A stretch of DNA of 9,989 nt from JBOGXF01 sp050694275 (GCA_050694275.1 JBOGXF010000183.1:1-9989), one strand, 5' to 3'; shown: positions 1 through 6,242, numbered from the stretch's first letter. The notes: a model not told the origin generated them from the sequence alone. Numbers and translations are program-made.

Positions 1-1
1 G

Positions 2-46
2 GTCGCGGTCGCCGCGCTGCTCTATCACTACGGGCTCATCGGATAG
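2..46 (+). CDS. rsmE: C-terminal tail of an upstream gene, probably rsmE (16S rRNA m3U1498 methyltransferase), 5' part outside window
   Basis: Fourteen codons followed by TAG encode VAVAALLYHYGLIG. This resembles the end of RsmE, in which a hydrophobic helix that follows the SPOUT-fold knot closes the protein (E. coli RsmE ends in a comparable ALTAITALQVRFGDLG-like tail; recalled, not searched). The position supports the call: rsmE lies directly upstream of mtaB in Bacillus-type dnaJ operons, and upstream of the phoH-ybeY-era block in actinobacteria. RsmE methylates U1498 of 16S rRNA. Only the tail is visible, so identity rests mainly on context; another protein with a hydrophobic C-terminal helix remains possible. 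Confidence 0.5.
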   Translation, partial: VAVAALLYHYGLIG

Positions 47-49
47 CCT
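44..49 (+). promoter_or_regulatory. Possible leaderless -10 box (TAGCCT) before mtaB
   Basis: TAGCCT matches the actinobacterial TANNNT -10 pattern and ends 7 bases before the mtaB ATG. It overlaps the stop codon of the upstream gene. There is no clear -35 and no Shine-Dalgarno sequence, which would fit a leaderless or nearly leaderless start. The evidence is weak because part of the motif is simply the TAG stop codon. Confidence 0.2.
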
Positions 50-56
50 CCGGTCA

Positions 57-1358
57 ATGTCTCCGAAGGTCGCCTTCACCACCCTCGGCTGCCGTCTCAA
101 TCAGGCCGAGTCGGACTCGATGGCCGAAGATCTCGCGTCCCACGGGCTTCGGTCCGCGGCCCCCGGCGACGCTCCGGATGTCATCGTGGTCAACACGTGC
201 ACCGTGACGCGGGAAGCGACCAAGGCGTCGCGCATGGCGATCCGCAGGGCGATCAAGTCCCACCCCGAGGCCAAGGTGGTGGTGATCGGCTGCTACGCGG
301 TGTCCAACCCACAGGAGATCGAGGCGATCGATGGCGTAGACGTGATCCTCGGCAACGAGGCTAAGGACTCCCTCGCCGACGTGCTCGGCAGCCAGCGTCC
401 GACCGCGCCTCTGCTCCAGATCGGAGGCCTCGGTCGTGAGCCGGCGCCGGTGCAGCCGCGCGTACGCGCCAACCTCAAGCTGCAGACGGGCTGTGACGAG
501 TGGTGCTCGTTCTGCATCATTCCCACGACTCGGGGTCCGCTCAAGTCCTACGACCCCGACGACCTTGTCAGAGAGGCCGAGGCACGTGTGAGGGCCGGGG
601 CGCGGGAGCTCGTGCTCACCGGGGTGCATCTCGGCAAGTATGGCTACGACCGCGGCGAGGACGAACGCGACCTCGTCGCGCTGATGAAGCTATTCCTCCG
701 CATCGAAGGAGTGTGGCGGGTGAGGCTCTCGTCGATCCTGTCGCGCCACCTCACGAGCGAGCTGATCGAGCTTCTCGCCATCGAACCGCGTATGTGTCGC
801 TACCTGCACGTGCCGCTTCAGGCGGGGGACGATGAAATCCTCCGAGCCATGAATCGTCCGTACGACGTCGCCGAGTACACGACCGCGATCGCCCGAGTAA
901 CCGACGCTATTCCCGACATCGCGCTTGCCACCGACATCATCGTCGGGTTCCCCGGCGAGAGCGAGGACGCGTTTAACGAGACGGTGAACGTGGTCGAAAA
1001 GATCGGCTTCTCGAAGCTCCACGTCTTTCGCTTCTCGCCTCGCCCCGACACCGCAGCCGACCGAATGACCGATGACGTTCCCGGCAACATCAAGCGAGAG
1101 CGATCCAAGCGATTGATCGCGGCCGGCAACGCCATCCGCTCCCGGTTCTTGCGCGCTCACATCGGCAAGCGGCTCGAGGTCCTGGTCGAGGACGAGCGCG
1201 AGATCGACGGCACGACCGTGTGCTCGGGTCAGACCGATGACTACGTCAGGGTGTGGTTCGAGGGCGAGGGCCTGCTTGGCGCCATGGTGTCGGTGATGGG
1301 GGAGCGCACGAGATCCAACGGCATCGGCGGAAAGTTCTTGGAAGTCCTGAGGAGGTAG
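57..1358 (+). CDS. mtaB: MtaB-type tRNA methylthiotransferase (radical SAM, MiaB-like)
   Basis: The 433-residue product is of normal length for the family. It should convert t6A to ms2t6A at position 37 of ANN-decoding tRNAs, using two [4Fe-4S] clusters. The N-terminal UPF0004 domain has its three cluster cysteines at C12 (GCRLNQAE), C48 (NTCTVT) and C79 (GCYA). The radical SAM CxxxCxxC motif is C146-C150-C153 (GCDEWCSFC) and is followed by IIPTTRGP. TDIIVGFPGE near residue 300 is typical of the radical SAM barrel, and a short C-terminal part (about 375-433) fits a TRAM-like tRNA-binding domain. I prefer MtaB over MiaB or RimO because of the short spacing between the UPF0004 and radical SAM domains, the GCRLNQAES start and the place after rsmE. 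The ATG start gives the conserved KVAFTTLGC opening at once. The stop overlaps the Shine-Dalgarno sequence of the next gene. Confidence 0.88.
   Translation: MSPKVAFTTLGCRLNQAESDSMAEDLASHGLRSAAPGDAPDVIVVNTCTVTREATKASRMAIRRAIKSHPEAKVVVIGCYAVSNPQEIEAIDGVDVILGNEAKDSLADVLGSQRPTAPLLQIGGLGREPAPVQPRVRANLKLQTGCDEWCSFCIIPTTRGPLKSYDPDDLVREAEARVRAGARELVLTGVHLGKYGYDRGEDERDLVALMKLFLRIEGVWRVRLSSILSRHLTSELIELLAIEPRMCRYLHVPLQAGDDEILRAMNRPYDVAEYTTAIARVTDAIPDIALATDIIVGFPGESEDAFNETVNVVEKIGFSKLHVFRFSPRPDTAADRMTDDVPGNIKRERSKRLIAAGNAIRSRFLRAHIGKRLEVLVEDEREIDGTTVCSGQTDDYVRVWFEGEGLLGAMVSVMGERTRSNGIGGKFLEVLRR
1350..1355 (+). promoter_or_regulatory. Strong ribosome binding site (AGGAGG) for the HIT gene
   Basis: AGGAGG lies 5 bases before the ATG at 1361, inside the last codons of mtaB. 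It fixes the start of the HIT protein: the same frame is open upstream to 1253, but that stretch is only mtaB sequence read in another frame. The arrangement implies translational coupling of the two genes. Confidence 0.75.
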
Positions 1359-1360
1359 AG

Positions 1361-1702
1361 ATGCCCGATTGCCTGTTCTGCAAGATCGCATCCAAAGAAG
1401 TCGACTCGGACGTGGTTTACGAGTCGGGCGACGTGTTTGCGTTCCGAGACATAAACCCCGGTGCCCCTACCCACGTGCTGGTGATCCCGAGAAAGCACAT
1501 CGAGTCCGCGCGTGATCTGCAGCGCTCCGACGCGGGGGTGCTTACCGAGATGTTCGAGGTGATGCGGTTGATCGGCGAACGAGACGGCCTCGACGGCGGG
1601 CTCCGTATCGTTACCAACGTCGGGCCCGACGCGGGCCAAAGCGTGCCCCACCTACACTTCCACGTCCTTGGGGGGCGCCAGATGGCCTGGCCCCCCGGCT
1701 GA
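1361..1702 (+). CDS. HIT-family (HinT-like) nucleotide hydrolase
   Basis: The 113-residue protein has the usual length of bacterial HinT/histidine triad proteins, which hydrolyse nucleoside phosphoramidates such as AMP-lysine and act as small cytosolic dimers. The HxHxH triad is H97-H99-H101 (PHLHFHVLGG), with the middle histidine as the expected nucleophile. The N-terminus DCLFCKI, with C4 and C7, is the cysteine pair that binds zinc in many bacterial members, and INPGAPTHVLVIPRKH is the conserved core strand region. It starts 2 bases after the mtaB stop behind a strong Shine-Dalgarno sequence, so the two are almost certainly cotranscribed. The physiological substrate cannot be told from the sequence; the family call itself is secure. 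Confidence 0.9.
   Translation: MPDCLFCKIASKEVDSDVVYESGDVFAFRDINPGAPTHVLVIPRKHIESARDLQRSDAGVLTEMFEVMRLIGERDGLDGGLRIVTNVGPDAGQSVPHLHFHVLGGRQMAWPPG
1670..1696 (+). terminator. GC-rich hairpin at the 3' end of the HIT gene, possible terminator or attenuator
   Basis: The last codons of the HIT gene form a strong hairpin. GGGGG (1671-1675) pairs with CCCCC (1692-1696), and GCCAG (1677-1681) pairs with CTGGC (1687-1691), with C1676 bulged and a five-base loop. The sequence after it (CTTCTCCTTGT within 1708-1717) is pyrimidine-rich but has no clean T-run. It could be a weak intrinsic terminator or an RNA-stabilising hairpin at the boundary before phoH. The pairing is seen in the sequence; the function is inferred. 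Confidence 0.4.
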
Positions 1703-1716
1703 CACACTTCTCCTTG

Positions 1717-1722
1717 TAGAAT
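1717..1722 (+). promoter_or_regulatory. Candidate -10 box (TAGAAT) for phoH
   Basis: TAGAAT is close to the TATAAT consensus and ends 12 bases before the phoH ATG at 1735 (9 bases before an adjacent in-frame TTG at 1732). A start about 7 bases downstream would give a leader of only a few bases. A CTGACA at 1699-1704 resembles a -35, but the 12-base gap is too short. The site lies in one of the few AT-richer patches of the window, just after the hairpin at 1670-1696, which is why I read it as a promoter. Confidence 0.35.
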
Positions 1723-1734
1723 TGTGAACAGTTG

Positions 1735-2706
1735 ATGCTTACCAACACAGAGGTCAAGATCCTCGTCCCCGGCCATCACGACATGGTTCGCCTGGTCGGG
1801 GCGAGGGATGAGCTTCTCAAGCTGATCGAGGCCGCCTTCGACACGACGATCCTCGTGCGGGGCAACGAGATCTCGCTGTCCGGCCCGGTCGAGGAGACCG
1901 AACGCGTCACCAAGCTTTTCAACGAGCTCATCACGCTGCTCGATCAGGGCCACGTGCTGACGACCGAGGCGGTCGGACGATCCATCGACATGATGAAGGG
2001 GGACGAGCCCGAGCGCCCCTCGCAGGTGCTCAGCGACACGGTGGTCGTGACCCACACCGGCAAACCCATCCGCCCCAAGACCGTCGGTCAGAAGGGCTAC
2101 GTCGACGCGATCCGCAAGAGCACGATCGTCTTCTCGGTTGGGCCCGCCGGCACCGGCAAAACGTATCTGGCGGTGGCGATGGCGATCAGGGCGCTCAAGG
2201 AGGGCGAGGTGTCGCGCATCATCCTCACCCGCCCCGCGCTTGAGGCGGGGGAGCGGCTCGGGTTCCTGCCGGGGGACATCGCCGCCAAGATCGACCCGTA
2301 TCTCAGACCGCTGTACGACGCTCTCTACGAGATGCTCGAGCCGGCGAGCTTCCATCGCTATTCGGAGCAGGGGACCGTCGAGATCGCTCCGTTGGCCTTC
2401 ATGCGCGGCCGCACCCTCAACGACGCTTTCATCATCCTTGACGAGGCGCAGAACACCACGCCCGAGCAGATGAAGATGTTCCTGACGCGTCTCGGGTTCG
2501 GTTCCAAGGCGGTGGTCACCGGCGACGTCACCCAGGTAGACCTGCCGCCGGGGACCCGCTCGGGACTCGTGGTGGTCGAGGAGATCCTGAACGACATACA
2601 TGACGTCTCTTTCACCCACCTGACGGGACGCGATGTCGTGCGACACAAGATCGTGCAGGACATCGTCGAGGCCTACACGCTCTACGCCGACGGCAAGAAG
2701 CCATGA
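1735..2706 (+). CDS. phoH: PhoH-family P-loop ATPase
   Basis: The 323-residue protein matches the usual 310-350 for chromosomal PhoH proteins. Residues 1-100 form a small N-terminal domain of the KH-like kind found in this family. The ATPase core follows: Walker A GPAGTGKT at 136-143, TRPALEAGERLGFLPGD at 165-181, Walker B IILDEAQN at 233-240 and the sensor-like VTGDVTQVDLP at 261-271. PhoH resembles the ATPase half of superfamily 1 helicases. Its standing neighbour is ybeY, and a role with YbeY in rRNA or RNA turnover is commonly proposed but not proven. I chose ATG 1735; an in-frame TTG at 1732 would add one residue. No good Shine-Dalgarno sequence precedes either, which fits a very short leader from the -10 box at 1717. 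It ends 8 bases before ybeY. Confidence 0.92.
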   Translation: MLTNTEVKILVPGHHDMVRLVGARDELLKLIEAAFDTTILVRGNEISLSGPVEETERVTKLFNELITLLDQGHVLTTEAVGRSIDMMKGDEPERPSQVLSDTVVVTHTGKPIRPKTVGQKGYVDAIRKSTIVFSVGPAGTGKTYLAVAMAIRALKEGEVSRIILTRPALEAGERLGFLPGDIAAKIDPYLRPLYDALYEMLEPASFHRYSEQGTVEIAPLAFMRGRTLNDAFIILDEAQNTTPEQMKMFLTRLGFGSKAVVTGDVTQVDLPPGTRSGLVVVEEILNDIHDVSFTHLTGRDVVRHKIVQDIVEAYTLYADGKKP

Positions 2707-2714
2707 CGGTATAG

Positions 2715-3146
2715 ATGGAGGTCTTCTTAGCCAACGAGCAATCGTTGCCGGTCGACGAAGCCCGGCTCACATCTCTGGCGCGTCATACCCTGGCGGCAGA
2801 GGACGTGGCCGAGGGCGAGTTATCCGTCCTCCTGGTCACGGCCGGGCACATCAAGCGGCTCAATTCCCGTTTTGCGGGTGACGACTACCCCACCGACGTG
2901 CTGTCCTTTCCGATGATGGAAGACGAGGAGAGCACCGAGATGCTCGGCGATGTCGTCGTGTGTCCCGAGGTTGCCGTCAAGAACGCCCGCCGCATCGGCC
3001 ACGCTCTCGACGACGAGCTGGACGTGCTGCTGGTTCACGGCACCCTGCATCTGCTCGGTTACGACCATCAGGATCGACAGGACAAGACGGCGATGGACCG
3101 CAGGATGAGAGAGATCCTCGACTCGTTCGTCGAGTCACCGGCCTGA
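2715..3146 (+). CDS. ybeY: Endoribonuclease YbeY (rRNA maturation factor)
   Basis: The 143-residue product has the YbeY signature HGTLHLLGYDH, with the zinc-binding histidines H108, H112 and H118. The upstream block LNSRFAGDDYPTDVLSFP (49-66) includes the conserved arginine R52 and the TDVLSFP strand. YbeY is a metal-dependent single-strand endoribonuclease involved in 16S rRNA 3'-end maturation and 70S quality control, and it is known to interact with Era in E. coli, which is encoded two genes downstream. The ATG at 2715 is the only sensible start because a TAG directly precedes it in frame. Eight bases separate it from phoH, so it is probably cotranscribed. Its TGA stop shares one base with the ATG of the next gene, pointing to translational coupling. 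Confidence 0.95.
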   Translation: MEVFLANEQSLPVDEARLTSLARHTLAAEDVAEGELSVLLVTAGHIKRLNSRFAGDDYPTDVLSFPMMEDEESTEMLGDVVVCPEVAVKNARRIGHALDDELDVLLVHGTLHLLGYDHQDRQDKTAMDRRMREILDSFVESPA

Positions 3147-4435
3147 TGGGAGACATCTGGAGCATCGCCGCAGTCGTTTTATTGCTGGCGATCTCGGCCG
3201 CGGCCGCGATCGCGGAAACCGTCATCTCACGCACCAGCCGGGTCAAGGCTCACCACCTCGCGCAGGAGAGAAAGGGGAAGGGCGCCCAGGCCCTGGTGGA
3301 GCTCATCGAGGACCCCGCCCCGTTCCTCAACGTGGTCCTGTTGATCAAAATCGCGGCCCACGTGTCCGGCACGGTTCTCGCTGCGGCCGTGGCGCTCAGG
3401 CAACTGGGAGACGCGGCCGATGCCGCCGCCGCGGGCATCATGACCTTTCTCATCTTCGTCTTCGCCGAAGTCGTCCCCAAGACATTCACCGTACAGCGCA
3501 CCGAAACGGCGGCTCTTGCGATCGCGCGACCGGTCCGGCTGCTCGGACGTCTGCTTCAGCCTTTCTCGAAGATCCTCATCTCGGTCGCGAACGCGACGAT
3601 GGTTCTCCTTCCGGGGCGCGGACTCGCCAAGGGGCCGTTCGTGACCGAGGACGAGATCCGCCATCTCGTCGACGTCGCAGAGGAAGAGGAGGAGATCGAG
3701 GAGGAGGAGCGTGAGCTCATCCACTCGGTGTTCGAGTTCGGTGACACCGTCGTTCGCGAGGTGATGGTGCCGCGTCCCGACATGGTCACGATGAGGTCGG
3801 ACGGAACCTTCGAGGAGGTCTTGACCACGATTATCGGCGCGGGCTACTCGAGGATCCCCATATACGAGGGGGACACCGACAACATCATCGGCGTCCTCTA
3901 TGCCAAGGATGTCCTCAAACGCATACATGAGGCGCGCGGTGACTCCAGGATCTCGAGCCTCGCGCGGGCTCCCCTTTTCATCCCGGAGCAGAAGAAGGTG
4001 TCGGAGCTCCTGCGCGAGATGCAGAAGCAGCGCGTGCATATGGCAATAGTCGTCGACGAGTACGGGGGAACCGCCGGGCTCGTCACGATCGAGGACCTGC
4101 TCGAGGAGATCGTCGGCGAGATCGTCGACGAATACGATCAGGAAGAGCCACTCGTCGAGCCGATCGACGACTTCACCATTCGGGTCGATGCCAAGATGCC
4201 GATCGACGAGGTCAACGAGCTGCTCGGCGTCGAGCTTCCGCACGAGGAATGGGACACGGTCGGGGGGCTCGTGTACGGGCTCACCGGGAGGGTCCCCCTG
4301 CCCGGTGAGATCGTCAGGTTCGACTCGATCGAGTTCCGCACCGAGCGGGTCACCGGCCGACGGATAAACAAGGTCGTCATCACCAAGCTCGCCGAGCCCG
4401 CCGAGCCCGCCGAGGAGGAGCCGAGTGGTCGATGA
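3146..4435 (+). CDS. CNNM/CBS-domain membrane protein (CorC/HlyC/TlyC-like 'hemolysin')
   Basis: The 429-residue protein belongs to the CorC/CNNM family, linked to Mg2+/Co2+ transport or resistance; the 'hemolysin' name is historical. Hydrophobic segments lie near residues 4-23, 58-84 and 95-112, the last ending in the family-typical AEVVPKTF, and another at about 140-156. An acidic stretch (EEEEEIEEEE, 179-188) precedes REVMVPRPDM, which opens the first CBS domain (about 203-262). The second CBS domain (about 270-326) contains MAIVVDEYGGTAGLVTIEDLLEEIVGEI. The C-terminal CorC_HlyC transporter-associated domain covers about 340-415. The ATG overlaps the ybeY stop by one base (TGATG). The frame is open further upstream, but that part is ybeY sequence. 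The tail is low-complexity Ala-Glu-Pro, and its last four residues (PSGR) lie within the palindromic element at 4420-4468. It overlaps era by 11 bases. Confidence 0.9.
   Translation: MGDIWSIAAVVLLLAISAAAAIAETVISRTSRVKAHHLAQERKGKGAQALVELIEDPAPFLNVVLLIKIAAHVSGTVLAAAVALRQLGDAADAAAAGIMTFLIFVFAEVVPKTFTVQRTETAALAIARPVRLLGRLLQPFSKILISVANATMVLLPGRGLAKGPFVTEDEIRHLVDVAEEEEEIEEEERELIHSVFEFGDTVVREVMVPRPDMVTMRSDGTFEEVLTTIIGAGYSRIPIYEGDTDNIIGVLYAKDVLKRIHEARGDSRISSLARAPLFIPEQKKVSELLREMQKQRVHMAIVVDEYGGTAGLVTIEDLLEEIVGEIVDEYDQEEPLVEPIDDFTIRVDAKMPIDEVNELLGVELPHEEWDTVGGLVYGLTGRVPLPGEIVRFDSIEFRTERVTGRRINKVVITKLAEPAEPAEEEPSGR
4391..4417 (+). repeat. Short tandem repeat, about three units of a 9-base GCCGAGCCC motif
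   Basis: Two exact GCCGAGCCC units (4391-4399, 4400-4408) and a variant GCCGAGGAG (4409-4417) encode AEPAEPAEE at the C-terminus of the CNNM/CBS protein. It is probably a slippage-type, length-variable tail of little functional importance. The variant unit supplies the AGGAGG used by era. Confidence 0.6.
4413..4418 (+). promoter_or_regulatory. Ribosome binding site (AGGAGG) for era
   Basis: AGGAGG lies 6 bases before the GTG at 4425 and decides that start. It is inside the last codons of the CNNM/CBS gene and just outside the left edge of the palindromic element that carries the era start codon. Confidence 0.75.
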
Positions 4436-4468
4436 GTCGGCTCCAAGCCCACTCACGGACCACTCAGC
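4420..4468. repeat. Degenerate third copy of the 49-base palindromic element, spanning the CNNM/CBS-era junction
   Basis: The left arm GCCGAGTGGTCG (4420-4431) is identical over 12 bases to the arms of the two other copies. The right arm GGACCACTCAGC (4457-4468) matches the expected CGACCACTCGGC at 10 of 12 positions. The total length is 49 bases, exactly as in the other copies. The interior is diverged; parts of it (TGAG, CTCC) recall the copy at 7735-7783, but this similarity is loose. The element holds the era GTG (4425-4427) and the TGA of the upstream gene (4433-4435). The two arms can still pair over 8 consecutive bases (GAGTGGTC with GACCACTC). Confidence 0.6.
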
Positions 4469-5351
4469 CTTTAAATCGGGGTTCGTCGCCGTCGTCGGGC
4501 GTCCGAACGTCGGCAAGTCGACTCTCGTTAACGCGCTGGTCGGGGGCAAGGTGGCGATTACCTCCGACAAGCCGCAGACCACCCGCTCCGCGATCCGCGG
4601 CGTTCTCGACCTGGAGGGGGCTCAGGTCGTCTTCGTCGATACTCCCGGCTACCACAAGCCCCGGACTCTGCTAGGGCAGCGGCTCAACGAGGTCGTCCGT
4701 GCGGCGTGGTCCGACGTCGACCTCGCGCTGTTCGTGGTCGACGGCCGCTCGGGGGTGGGCCGCGGCGACGAGCGGGTCGCGGCCGACCTCGCCAAAGAGC
4801 GCACCCCAACGTTCTGCGTCGTCAACAAGATCGACGTGATGAGGCCAGAGGGCATCGCGGTTGCGCTCGATGCCGCCTCCCGTCTGGGGGACTTCGACGA
4901 GTTCGTTCCCGTGTCGGCGAGGGCCGGCGAGGGCGTCGAGCTGCTGCGCGAGCTGGTCGTCGGACGCATGCCCGAGGGACCGATGTTCTTTCCCGCCGGC
5001 ACCCGCACCGATCAGCCTCCACCGGTCTTCGTCGCGGAGCTCGTGCGCGAGAAGCTCCTGGCCCGGGCGCGCGAGGAGCTGCCACATTCGATCGCGGTCG
5101 TGACCGAGGACTACGAGGAACGGGACGATGGGCTGCTCGAGATCCGGGCCCGCGTCTTCGTCGAGCGCGAATCCCAGAAGGGGATCGTGATCGGCAAGGG
5201 AGGGGAGACCCTCAAAGCCGTCGGGACCGAGGCGCGCGAGGAGATCGAGATTCTCTTCGGTCGCAAGGTCTTCCTCGAGCTGCGCGTCAAGGTCGAGAAG
5301 GACTGGCAGCGGCGCCCGCACGCGCTCGAACGCCTCGGCTTCACTCCCTAA
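4425..5351 (+). CDS. era: GTPase Era
   Basis: The 308-residue protein is the conserved GTPase that binds the 3' end of 16S rRNA and helps 30S assembly. G-motifs in order: G1 GRPNVGKST (25-33), G2 region around TTRSAIRG (52-59), G3 DTPGYHKP (72-79), G4 NKID (134-137) and G5 SARAGEG (164-170). The C-terminal KH domain has GIVIGKGG (253-260) followed by EAREEIEILFGRKVFLELRVKV and DWQ, as in other Era proteins. The GTG start has a strong Shine-Dalgarno sequence and overlaps the previous gene by 11 bases. Residues 1-14 are encoded by the palindromic element at 4420-4468, and the first 19 residues before GFVAVVGRPNVGKS are somewhat longer than in many Era proteins. Grouping with ybeY and phoH suggests a ribosome-maturation unit. 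Confidence 0.96.
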   Translation: MVDESAPSPLTDHSAFKSGFVAVVGRPNVGKSTLVNALVGGKVAITSDKPQTTRSAIRGVLDLEGAQVVFVDTPGYHKPRTLLGQRLNEVVRAAWSDVDLALFVVDGRSGVGRGDERVAADLAKERTPTFCVVNKIDVMRPEGIAVALDAASRLGDFDEFVPVSARAGEGVELLRELVVGRMPEGPMFFPAGTRTDQPPPVFVAELVREKLLARAREELPHSIAVVTEDYEERDDGLLEIRARVFVERESQKGIVIGKGGETLKAVGTEAREEIEILFGRKVFLELRVKVEKDWQRRPHALERLGFTP

Positions 5352-5356
5352 AACCC

Positions 5357-5405
5357 GCCGAGTGGTCGCGAGGTGCCACAGGAGGGCGCGTGGCGACCAC
5401 TCGGC
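5357..5405. repeat. 49-base palindromic element, copy 1 (after era)
   Basis: The arms GCCGAGTGGTCGC (5357-5369) and GCGACCACTCGGC (5393-5405) are perfect 13-base inverted repeats, 14 with the flanking C5356/G5406. The interior holds GCCACAGGAGGGCGC (5375-5389), a 15-base core also present, inverted, in the copy at 7735-7783. Within the core, GCC (5375-5377) can pair with GGC (5385-5387) around the loop ACAGGAG, giving a hairpin nested in the outer stem. It lies 5 bases after the era stop. No T-run follows on either strand, so it is not a standard intrinsic terminator, although it could still stop or protect transcripts. Confidence 0.85.
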
Positions 5406-5422
5406 GATCGATGACGGGCCGA

Positions 5423-5428
5423 TAGACT
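5423..5428 (+). promoter_or_regulatory. Leaderless-type -10 box (TAGACT) for the cold-shock-like gene
   Basis: TAGACT fits the TANNNT actinobacterial -10 and is separated by exactly 6 bases from the ATG at 5435, the spacing expected when transcription starts on the A of the start codon. No Shine-Dalgarno sequence is present, which agrees. No convincing -35 was found; that region would fall on the end of the palindromic element. Confidence 0.5.
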
Positions 5429-5434
5429 GCGGCG

Positions 5435-5644
5435 ATGCCCCAGGCGAGCGTGAAGTCCTACGACTCTGTGACCCGGAGCGGCGTGCTCATCGCCGACGAC
5501 GGCGAGACCGAGTACGTCGTCGACGCCGACGCGATGGCCTCGGGCATGTTCCGCTTCCTGCGTCCCGGCCAGCGCGTCACGTTCGACTGGGTCACGGAAG
5601 AGGGCGAGAAGAAGATGCGCAACCTCCGCATCGGCATCGCCTGA
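5435..5644 (+). CDS. Small, divergent cold-shock-domain-like protein
   Basis: The 69-residue size is that of CspA proteins, and the pattern VKSYDSVTRSGVLIADDGETEYVVDADAM ... FRFLRPGQRVTFDW follows the cold-shock OB fold: a VKxxx first strand, a GxxxDDG turn, and the LxxGQRVxF strand before a C-terminal 'NLRI'. However, the RNA-binding motifs are lost. RNP1 (normally KGFGFI) reads RSGVLI at 14-19, and RNP2 (normally VFVHF) reads EYVVD at 26-30, so the aromatic stacking residues are missing. If it binds nucleic acid at all it must do so differently; a protein-binding role is possible. The ATG has a leaderless-type -10 box. It ends 3 bases from the convergent nitroreductase. The coding call rests on the family-like pattern and on the promoter. 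Confidence 0.65.
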   Translation: MPQASVKSYDSVTRSGVLIADDGETEYVVDADAMASGMFRFLRPGQRVTFDWVTEEGEKKMRNLRIGIA

Positions 5645-5647
5645 TCT

Positions 5648-6238
5648 TTACCAATGCTCCCACCGCACCGCCTCGTCGATCGCCTTCCACCCGCGCCGGG
5701 CCGAGCTCGCCGGCTGCTCGGGGGCGGCGTGGCCGATCGTGACGACGCCGATGGGAGTAACGCCCTCGGGGATGCCGAGGAGCTCCTTGAGCCCGGACAG
5801 GCGGCGGATGCCGAAGAACCCCGCCGACAGCCCGGCGTCGACGGTCGCGAGGAGCAGGAGCATGAGCGCGGCCCCGGCATCGACCCACCAGTAGGGGATC
5901 GGCCATTCCATCTCTTCGCCTTTGTCGGTGAGCTTGTCCGGCTCCCGATAGCGCTCGTGGTAGTCGGCTTCGCTCACGCACACCACGACGTGGGCCGGTG
6001 CGCTCGACATCCACGGCGGAAGGCCGGCGGCGACGTATCGCTCTTCCTGCCCCAGGCCCGCGATCGCCTTTCGCACGGCGGGGTCGGTGACGACGACGAA
6101 GTACTGACCCTGGGTGAACCCCGCGCTTGGGGCCCGCCGGGCGGTCGCGACGATCCTTTGCAGCACATCCTCGTCGACCGGCTCGTCGAGATAGTTGCGC
6201 ACCATCCGCCGGCGCCGAACGACGTCGGTGAAGTCCAT
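5648..6238 (-). CDS. Nitroreductase-family FMN oxidoreductase
   Basis: The 196-residue protein has the nitroreductase fold signatures. The N-terminal MDFTDVVRRRRMVRNYLDEPV matches the FMN-phosphate-binding RRxxRxF/Y block, APSAGFTQGQYFVVV (36-50) is the second FMN-contacting strand, and AGAALMLLLLATVDAGLSAGFFG (121-143) is the conserved helix and glycine-rich segment. VVTIGHAAPE (165-174) is the typical closing strand. These flavoenzymes reduce nitro groups, quinones, enones or flavins, mostly with NAD(P)H; some actinobacterial relatives use F420 or act on cofactors, and the substrate cannot be read here. The ATG is preceded by GGAGG four bases away. It is divergent from recO and convergent with the cold-shock-like gene, so it is a single-gene unit that interrupts the usual era-recO order. 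It contains a WP-rich loop (EWPIPYWWVD, 111-120). Confidence 0.85.
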   Translation of the reverse strand: MDFTDVVRRRRMVRNYLDEPVDEDVLQRIVATARRAPSAGFTQGQYFVVVTDPAVRKAIAGLGQEERYVAAGLPPWMSSAPAHVVVCVSEADYHERYREPDKLTDKGEEMEWPIPYWWVDAGAALMLLLLATVDAGLSAGFFGIRRLSGLKELLGIPEGVTPIGVVTIGHAAPEQPASSARRGWKAIDEAVRWEHW

Positions 6239-6242
6239 GCGA

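Noticed and set aside
495..543. Possible further copy of the palindromic element, because GAGTGGT occurs at 498-504
   Set aside because: No matching right arm is found at the 49-base distance, and the bases encode the conserved radical SAM cysteine motif of MtaB.
1417..2646. Long minus-strand open frame (409 codons) antisense to the HIT gene and phoH
   Set aside because: Both genes on the plus strand are certain by motif. This frame lacks domain-like sequence and a ribosome binding site.
2960..3145. Upstream extension of the CNNM/CBS frame
   Set aside because: It lies inside ybeY in another frame and would place a basic, Arg-rich stretch before the first membrane segment. The ATG at 3146, overlapping the ybeY stop, is the natural start.
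3722..3729. CCACTCGG, identical to part of the repeat's right arm
   Set aside because: No left arm exists about 40 bases upstream. An eight-base match is expected by chance in this sequence and it is coding.
3227..4582. Long minus-strand open frame (451 codons) antisense to the CNNM/CBS gene and the start of era
   Set aside because: It mirrors a firmly identified gene. Its translation is rich in Asp, Arg and His with no recognisable motif, as expected from the opposite strand of GC-rich coding DNA.
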